Part shown: positions 12,967 to 17,808 of the stretch, one piece after another
How positions within the stretch are numbered: position 1 is the first letter of the stretch
How the letters are laid out: every line of letters starts with the position of its first letter
DNA from: CAZBBB01 sp964490005
Lineage (GTDB): Bacteria > Planctomycetota > B15-G4
Direction of reading: 5' to 3'
DNA length: 17,808 nt
Assembly: GCA_964490005.1 (NCBI GenBank)
Contig: CAZBBB010000065.1
Coordinates: forward strand, 1-17,808
Translations under genes and position numbers: made by a program
The notes under the pieces: model-generated
The model's database searches: none
The model's input: only the letters and a program-made list of their open reading frames with translations
What the model was told of the DNA's origin: nothing

Positions 12967-14268
12967 GTGCCCGAGATCACCGTCCCCGCCGAGCAGGTCT
13001 TCCCGACGCTCAGGAACAACATCCTGGTCGACGGCTTCCACATCGTTATCGACCTCAAGCGCAGCCATGGCACGACCATGATCGACGCGCTCGAGGGCAA
13101 GGAGTACCTCGACTGCTACGCGTACTTCGCGTCGCTGCCGATCGGCCACAACCACCCGAAGATGGCCGAGGAGGGCTTTCGCGCGAGCCTGCTCCGGGCG
13201 GCGCTGAACAACCCGGCGAACAGCGACGTCTACACGCGCGAGTACGCCGGCTTCGTGAGCACGCTGCGCGAGATCGCGGTGCCGCCGGAGTTCCGCTACC
13301 TGTTCTTCGTGGCGGGCGGCGCGCTCGCGGTGGAGAATGCCATGAAGGTGGCCTTCGACTGGAAGTCGCGGCTCAATCGTTCGCGCGGCGTCGAGCGGGA
13401 CGGACATCGCATCCTGCACTTCCGCGAGGCCTTCCACGGGCGCAGCGGCTACACGCTGAGCGTGACGAACACCGAGCCGACCAAGACGGCGATGTTCCCG
13501 AAGTTCGACTGGCCGCGCGTGAGCAACCCGAAGGTCACGTTCCCGATCGACGAGCGCGCGGCGGCGGCGGCCGAGGCGGCCTCGATCGCGGAGATCGAGG
13601 AGCACTTCGCGCAGGACCCGCACGGCATCGCGGCGATCCTGATCGAGCCGGTGCAGGGCGAGGGCGGCGACAACCAGTTCCGGCCGGCGTTCCTGAAGGC
13701 GTTGCGCGCGCAGGCCGACAAGCACGACGCGCTGCTGATCTTCGACGAGGTGCAGACGGGCGTCGGCGCGACGGGGAGGATGTGGGCCTTCCAGAACTTC
13801 GGCGTGGTGCCGGATCTGCTGGTCTTCGGCAAGAAGATGCAGGTCTGCGGACTGATGAGCACCACGCGCGTGGACAGCGTGAAGGAGAACGTGTTCCACG
13901 TGAGTTCGCGGATCAACTCGACCTGGGGCGGCAATCTGGTCGACATGGTGCGCGGGGCGCGCTACCTGCAGATCATCCGCGAGGACGCGCTCGTCGAGAA
14001 CGCCGCCAAGGTGGGCGGCGTGTTCCTGAGAGGTCTGCAGGACCTCGCGGCGCGGCACGCGCAGGTGAGCAATCCGCGCGGGCTGGGCCTGATGCTGGCC
14101 TTCGACGTGGCCGACACGGCGAGCCGCAACGCGCTGCGGCAGAAGCTGTGGGACAACGGCCTGGCGACGCTGGCCTGCGGCTCGCGCTCGATCCGCTTCC
14201 GCCCCGCGCTGATCTTCAGCGAGTCCGACGTCGCCCGCACCCTCCAGCACCTCCACGACGCCCTCTGA
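12967..14268 (+). CDS. lat: L-lysine 6-transaminase
   Basis: A 433-aa class III, PLP-dependent aminotransferase that moves the epsilon-amino group of L-lysine to 2-oxoglutarate, giving 2-aminoadipate 6-semialdehyde/piperideine-6-carboxylate. Diagnostic Lat motifs: FPTLRNNILVDGFHIVIDL at the N terminus, YFASLPIGHNHPKM, FREAFHGRSGYTLSVTNTEP, IEPVQGEGGDNQFRP (Glu232), LLIFDEVQTGVG (Asp260, PLP N1 contact), FGKKMQVCG (Lys289 or 290, Schiff-base lysine; 289 by offset from the mycobacterial enzyme) and NSTWGGNLVDMVRG. Start GTG 12967 is chosen because an AGCAGG purine stretch lies 6 nt upstream and it gives the family's N terminus; TTG 12961 is an alternative. No saccharopine, ectoine or beta-lactam genes are adjacent, so a role in lysine catabolism is inferred. 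Its stop abuts the first palindromic repeat. Confidence 0.93.
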   Translation: MPEITVPAEQVFPTLRNNILVDGFHIVIDLKRSHGTTMIDALEGKEYLDCYAYFASLPIGHNHPKMAEEGFRASLLRAALNNPANSDVYTREYAGFVSTLREIAVPPEFRYLFFVAGGALAVENAMKVAFDWKSRLNRSRGVERDGHRILHFREAFHGRSGYTLSVTNTEPTKTAMFPKFDWPRVSNPKVTFPIDERAAAAAEAASIAEIEEHFAQDPHGIAAILIEPVQGEGGDNQFRPAFLKALRAQADKHDALLIFDEVQTGVGATGRMWAFQNFGVVPDLLVFGKKMQVCGLMSTTRVDSVKENVFHVSSRINSTWGGNLVDMVRGARYLQIIREDALVENAAKVGGVFLRGLQDLAARHAQVSNPRGLGLMLAFDVADTASRNALRQKLWDNGLATLACGSRSIRFRPALIFSESDVARTLQHLHDAL

Positions 14269-14381
14269 GGTGTCAGGCACAAGAGCGCGGTTTTTCGTAG
14301 CGCTGGTGCCAAGATGACTGCCGCGATGACATCCGTCCTGGCACTGGCACTGCGAAAAAGCGCGCTCTTGTGCCTGACACC
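14269..14381. repeat. Long imperfect palindrome, copy 1 (REPIN/MITE-like)
   Basis: A 29-bp left arm starting GGTGTCAGGCACAAGAGCGC (14269-14297) and a 29-bp right arm (14353-14381, its reverse complement with one mismatch at 14360) flank a 55-bp centre. The centre has a nested GGTGCCA (14305-14311) opposite TGGCACT (14339-14345, duplicated at 14345-14351). The left arm begins at the base after the lat stop. The right arm is inside the sulfatase reading frame. Copy 2 at 15696-15818 has the same arms. There is no transposase gene inside, and no terminal duplication of flanking bases is evident. Confidence 0.9.
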
Positions 14382-15690
14382 ATTGCTGGGGTGCGGTGAG
14401 CCGACGACGACGTTGCCCTTCGAGCGGGGCGCGAGACCCAATGTGGTGCTCATCGTCGCGGACGACCTGGGCTGGGGAGACCTGGGGTGCTACGGCGCTG
14501 CCGACGTACGTTCGCCGCGCATCGACGCACTCGCCGCGCAGGGTGTGCGCGCCACGGACTTCTACGTCGCCAGCCCGATGTGCAGCAGCTCGCGTGCCAG
14601 CGTGCTCACGGGCCGCATCCCTCAGCGCCACGGACTGCTCTCCGCCCTCGTGACGGCCGATCCGCGCGAGGGGCTGCGGACGAGCGAGACCCTGCTCCCC
14701 GAGCGACTGCGTGCCTGCGGCTACGCCACCGGCCTGATCGGCAAGTGGCACCTCGGCACGGGCCCCCAGTTCCTGCCCCGCAAGCGCGGCTTCGACGAGT
14801 TCTTCGGCAGCCTGTGCGCGTCGAGCGGCTACTTCACGCACAGCTACCAGGGGCGCCCGGATCTGTACCGCAACGAGGAGCCGGTCGCGGCCGACGGCAT
14901 CTACATCACGTCGCTGCTCGCCGACGAGTCCGTCGCCTTCCTCGAGCGGCACGCCGACGACCGCTTCTTCCTGCAGGTGAGCTTCACGGCACCGCACCTG
15001 GCCGACGACCGGGCGAGCCTGCCGACGCCGCCCGAGCATCGCGCGCGCTTCGATGCGCTCGCCGCGCCCGAGGAGCGCAAGGACTTCCTGGCCGCGGTCG
15101 CGGCGCTCGACGAGGCCGTCGGCCGGGTGCTCGACGCGATCGACCGCCTCGACCTGGCCGAGTCGACGCTCGTCATGCTGATGAGCGACAACGGTCCGCG
15201 TGCGCCGTGGGGCAGCACGGGCCCGTTCCGGGGCGGCAAGGACGGGCTCGATGAAGGCGGCCTGCGCGTCCCGTTCCTGGCGCGCTGGCCGGGCCGCCTG
15301 CCCGCGGGTCGCGTGTGCACCGAGCCCTTCACGGCACTCGATCTGCTGCCGACGATTCTCAGCGAGGCCTGCCCGGAGCGGCCGCTGCCGGACGATCTCG
15401 ACGGTACCGACATCCTGCCCCTGCTCGCGACGGAAACCGACTCACCGCACGAAGCGTTGTTCTGGATCCACACCAGCAAGCAGCCGGGCTTCGATGGTCG
15501 CCCGGAGTTCCAACGGGTCGTGCGCGAGGGCCGCTGGCGACTGAGTTACAGCAGCTCCGCCGGGATCGAACTCCACGACCTGGTCGACGACCCCGGCCAG
15601 CTCCGCAACCGCGCCGCCGACGAACCCGAACGCGTCGACCGCCTGAGCTCGCTGCTCGACGCCCACCTCGCCAGCCTCACGCCCCGCTGA
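14314..15690 (+). CDS. Sulfatase, predicted lipoprotein, with signal peptide encoded by a repeat arm
   Basis: A 458-aa type I sulfatase (alkaline-phosphatase-like fold) that would hydrolyse sulfate esters outside the cytoplasm. The signal peptide (LALRKSALLCLTPLLGC) ends in lipobox LLGC with Cys27. Metal ligands appear in NVVLIVADDLGWGD (Asp50, Asp51) and MSDNGPR (Asp292, Asn293). The formylglycine site is PMCSSSRASVLTGR with Cys90 and Arg94; the usual Pro/Ala at the third position is Ser. GKWHLG gives Lys144 and His146, and GGKDGLDEGGLRVP gives Lys309. The length is normal for planctomycete-type sulfatases. ATG 14314 lies inside the palindrome and has no Shine-Dalgarno sequence; ATG 14326 is an alternative. 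The substrate (polysaccharide or aryl sulfate) is unknown. Confidence 0.93.
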   Translation: MTAAMTSVLALALRKSALLCLTPLLGCGEPTTTLPFERGARPNVVLIVADDLGWGDLGCYGAADVRSPRIDALAAQGVRATDFYVASPMCSSSRASVLTGRIPQRHGLLSALVTADPREGLRTSETLLPERLRACGYATGLIGKWHLGTGPQFLPRKRGFDEFFGSLCASSGYFTHSYQGRPDLYRNEEPVAADGIYITSLLADESVAFLERHADDRFFLQVSFTAPHLADDRASLPTPPEHRARFDALAAPEERKDFLAAVAALDEAVGRVLDAIDRLDLAESTLVMLMSDNGPRAPWGSTGPFRGGKDGLDEGGLRVPFLARWPGRLPAGRVCTEPFTALDLLPTILSEACPERPLPDDLDGTDILPLLATETDSPHEALFWIHTSKQPGFDGRPEFQRVVREGRWRLSYSSSAGIELHDLVDDPGQLRNRAADEPERVDRLSSLLDAHLASLTPR

Positions 15691-15695
15691 CGGTA

Positions 15696-15818
15696 GGTGT
15701 CAGGCACAAGAGCGCGGTTTTCCGCAGCTCGGGTGCCAAGTCGCAACGGATGCGCGACGAGGCTCGGCATCATCCTGGCACCAATCATTCGAAAAACCGC
15801 GCTCTTGTGCCTGACACC
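15696..15818. repeat. Long imperfect palindrome, copy 2 (REPIN/MITE-like)
   Basis: Left arm 15696-15724 and right arm 15790-15818, 29 bp each with one mismatch, and the same arm sequence as copy 1. The inverted repeat extends outward through CGGTAG (15691-15696) and CTACCG (15818-15823), so both ends carry a GTAG tetranucleotide as seen in many REP sequences. The 65-bp centre has GGTGCCA (15732-15738) and TGGCACC (15776-15782) as a perfect nested pair. It fills the space between the convergent sulfatase and M1 peptidase genes, whose stop codons are 5 bp before it and overlapping its end. A long-stem transcript from either strand could act as a terminator. Confidence 0.9.
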
Positions 15819-17731
15819 TACCGGGGCCAGGTGTTGTTGGTGCGGTCGGTGTCGGGGAAGGCGTGGTCGGGATCCACGCGCACCGAGCGGATGCGCTGCG
15901 GACCGTCCACGAGCTGCCGCGCCACGTTGCTGTGGAACCAGACCTCGACCGGCAGCCGGAACGTCGCCGCGCTGCCGTCCTCCCACGTCACCTCGTAGAC
16001 GAGCGGCATCACCAACCCGCCGCGGTTCATGAACGTCACGCGCTGCGGATGCGCGTCGGTGGCCTCGACGATCTCCTCGACCGACTGGTCGAGCGTCTCG
16101 CTCGACAGGAACCAACCGCGCCAGAACCACGCCAGGTCGGCGCCCGCCGCATCCTCCATCGTGCGGAAGAAGTCGGCCGGCCGCGGCGCCTTGAAGGCCC
16201 AGCGCCGGATGTAGGTCCGGAACGCGTGGTCGAAGCGCTCGGGCCCGAGGATCTGCTCGCGCAGCAGCACCAGCCCCGCGGCCGGCTTGGCGTACTGCAG
16301 CATCCCCAGCGTCTGGCGCGGCAGCGCGTCGGGCTTGGTGTCGATCGGCACGCGGGGCGCCGCCGCCATGAAGCGCGCCATCGCGTCCGGCGACGAGCGC
16401 CCCCCGCGCGACGGCGTGTCGAACCAGTCGGCCCGCGAGTAGTGGTTGATGAACGAGTTGAAGCCCTCGTCCATCCACGCGTGCCGCCGCTCGTCGGTGT
16501 TCACCATCATCGGGAACCACTCGTGCCCGAGTTCGTGCGTCGTCACGCCGTAGAGCCCCTCCTCGTTCTTCCGCTCCTTGCAGAAGACGATCATCGGGTA
16601 CTCCATGCCGCCCTCGGGCCCGTTGGCGTTGATCGCCACCGGATACGGATACGGATGCCAGCGCCGCGCGTAGCCGGCGATCGCCTTGCGCATCATCTGC
16701 GTCGAGCTCTCCCACAGCGGCTGCGCCTCCGCGGGATAGGCCGACATGAGCAGCACGCCGTCGAGCCCCGCCGCGTCGAGGATGTAGGCCTCGCTCGTCG
16801 CGAACGCGAAGGTGCGCACGTTCTCCGCGCGGAAGCGCCAGGTCAGCGGCCCCTCGCCCGCCGGCCGGCTGGCCACGTCCCCCACGCCCTCCGCCCCGCG
16901 GATCACGATCGTCTCGTCGCTGCCGCGCGCCGCCGCCAGCCGCTCGGCCTGCTCCGCCGTGAACACCTCGCCGGCGTTCTGCAGTTCGCCCGTCGCCACC
17001 AGCACGTGCTCGCGCGGCACGGTGATCGACACGTCCCAGTCGCCGAAGTTGGTGTAGAACTCGCCGCTGCCGATGTAGGGCAGCGTGTTCCAGCCGTGCA
17101 CGTCGTCGTAGACCGCCGGCTGCGGCACCCACTGCGCCAGCTGCCAGATCGTGCCCTGCTCGACCCGCTCGATGCCGAAGCGCCGGAACACGCGCTCGGG
17201 CACGACGAACTCCCACGCGATCTCGAACTCGGCCGAGGCCCCCGCCGCGAGCGGCGCCGGCAGGTCGATGCGCCCGAGCGTGTCGTGCACCACCAGCTCC
17301 AGCGCGCGCCCGCCGCTCGACAGCGCCGTGACGGCCAGCCCCTCGCCCTGCGCCTCGGTGAGCGCCACCGCCGTGCGCGTCCCGACCGCCGCGCCGAGAC
17401 TGTCGGGCCGGAACAGGTTTTGCTCGATGTTCAGCCACAGGTAGTCGAGCGGATGGGGCGAGGCGTTGTGGTACGTGAATCGCCCCGTCGCCGACAACCG
17501 GCGGCTCTCGGGATCGAGCCGCGCGTCGATCGTCCAGTCGACGCGCTGCTGCCAGTACGCGGGCCCCGGCGCGCCCGACCCCAGGCGCACGTCGTTCGGC
17601 GCCGGCAGGTCGAGCGGGCTGAAGATCGTCTGCTCGCCCAGCGGCACGCCGTCGCGCCGCTCGAGCGCCGCATCGGACACGCAGGCCGCGGTCGCGGCGA
17701 TCAGCAGCCACGCCGGCAGCGCGCGGCCCAT
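15818..17731 (-). CDS. M1-family zinc metallopeptidase, predicted lipoprotein
   Basis: A 637-aa aminopeptidase-like protein exported as a lipoprotein (MGRALPAWLLIAATAAC, lipobox TAAC with Cys17). An N-terminal beta domain (about 55-290) precedes the catalytic domain. The M1 substrate-recognition motif GGMEYP (374-379, Glu377) replaces classical GAMEN, and the zinc site is HELGHEWFPMMVNTDERRHA: His399, Glu400, His403 and Glu422 (HExxH-x18-E). A candidate transition-state Tyr is Tyr480 in MLQYAKPAAG. The GGMEYP form is common in bacterial envelope M1 peptidases. It would cleave N-terminal residues from peptides at the cell surface or periplasm; specificity is unknown. The ATG at 17731 has GGAG almost adjacent. 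Its TAG stop uses the last base of palindrome copy 2. Confidence 0.94.
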   Translation of the reverse strand: MGRALPAWLLIAATAACVSDAALERRDGVPLGEQTIFSPLDLPAPNDVRLGSGAPGPAYWQQRVDWTIDARLDPESRRLSATGRFTYHNASPHPLDYLWLNIEQNLFRPDSLGAAVGTRTAVALTEAQGEGLAVTALSSGGRALELVVHDTLGRIDLPAPLAAGASAEFEIAWEFVVPERVFRRFGIERVEQGTIWQLAQWVPQPAVYDDVHGWNTLPYIGSGEFYTNFGDWDVSITVPREHVLVATGELQNAGEVFTAEQAERLAAARGSDETIVIRGAEGVGDVASRPAGEGPLTWRFRAENVRTFAFATSEAYILDAAGLDGVLLMSAYPAEAQPLWESSTQMMRKAIAGYARRWHPYPYPVAINANGPEGGMEYPMIVFCKERKNEEGLYGVTTHELGHEWFPMMVNTDERRHAWMDEGFNSFINHYSRADWFDTPSRGGRSSPDAMARFMAAAPRVPIDTKPDALPRQTLGMLQYAKPAAGLVLLREQILGPERFDHAFRTYIRRWAFKAPRPADFFRTMEDAAGADLAWFWRGWFLSSETLDQSVEEIVEATDAHPQRVTFMNRGGLVMPLVYEVTWEDGSAATFRLPVEVWFHSNVARQLVDGPQRIRSVRVDPDHAFPDTDRTNNTWPR

Positions 17732-17808
17732 GCTCCGCCCCGCGTACCGCCGCGCACGTCCGCGCCCCGCCGCACCGCGCGCCGCGGCCGACCCCGCCGT
17801 CGCGCGCC

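Noticed and set aside
14269..15818. Integron-type attC sites flanking a sulfatase cassette
   Set aside because: The palindromes have a plausible length for attC, but no GTTRRRY/RYYYAAC core sites are present at the ends, and no integrase is in the window.
14269..15823. Insertion sequence or composite transposon carrying the sulfatase
   Set aside because: No transposase reading frame lies between or inside the repeats, and I see no clear target-site duplication outside them.
1..17808. CRISPR array or defence operon
   Set aside because: No regularly spaced direct repeats of 25-40 bp and no Cas, restriction or toxin-antitoxin motifs were seen in the predicted proteins.

Overview
The window is very GC-rich chromosomal DNA from a bacterium with a Gram-negative envelope. 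Several proteins carry lipobox signal peptides, one ends like an outer-membrane beta-barrel strand, and there is a Kup potassium transporter and a formylglycine-type sulfatase. The very high GC, the lipoprotein sulfatase, the HMPSH-type TPR lipoprotein and the TAXI-type receptor fit a high-GC planctomycete best. A myxobacterium or related lineage is possible. This assignment is inference, since no taxonomic marker gene is present.

Layout. 1-1099 (minus): acyl-CoA dehydrogenase cut by the window edge at its catalytic Glu. 1183-2886 (minus): TPR lipoprotein. 3035-3427 (plus): DoxX-type membrane protein, followed by tRNA-Arg(UCG) at 3449-3525. 3549-4124 (minus): small lipoprotein/beta-barrel-like protein. 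4253-5272 (minus): exported thioredoxin-fold protein. 5431-8698 (plus): a tightly overlapping trio of a multi-pass membrane protein, a DinB-fold protein and a Kup K+ transporter. 8721-10046 (minus): orphan TAXI-family receptor with a C-terminal membrane segment. 10198-12358 (plus): small two-helix membrane protein, ABM-like dimeric-barrel protein and a BtrH_N/DUF4872-like protein. 12359-12966: a G-tract and short-repeat gap without a convincing gene. 12967-14268 (plus): L-lysine 6-transaminase. 14314-15690 (plus): lipoprotein sulfatase. 15818-17731 (minus): M1-type zinc aminopeptidase lipoprotein.

The most striking structure is a pair of long imperfect palindromes (14269-14381 and 15696-15818) with the same 29-bp arms and a shared nested GGTGCCA/TGGCAC core. 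They bracket the sulfatase gene. They look like REPIN/MITE-type repeats. The right arm of the first copy is read as part of the sulfatase signal peptide and leads directly into its lipobox. The second copy lies between two convergent stop codons and overlaps the stop of the M1 peptidase.

Most genes look like ordinary housekeeping, envelope or catabolic functions. No CRISPR array, phage module, transposase or recognisable defence operon is visible. Recurrent GC-rich hairpins directly at stop codons (8696-8723, 10902-10922, 4187-4216) suggest a local style of transcription ending without U-tracts.
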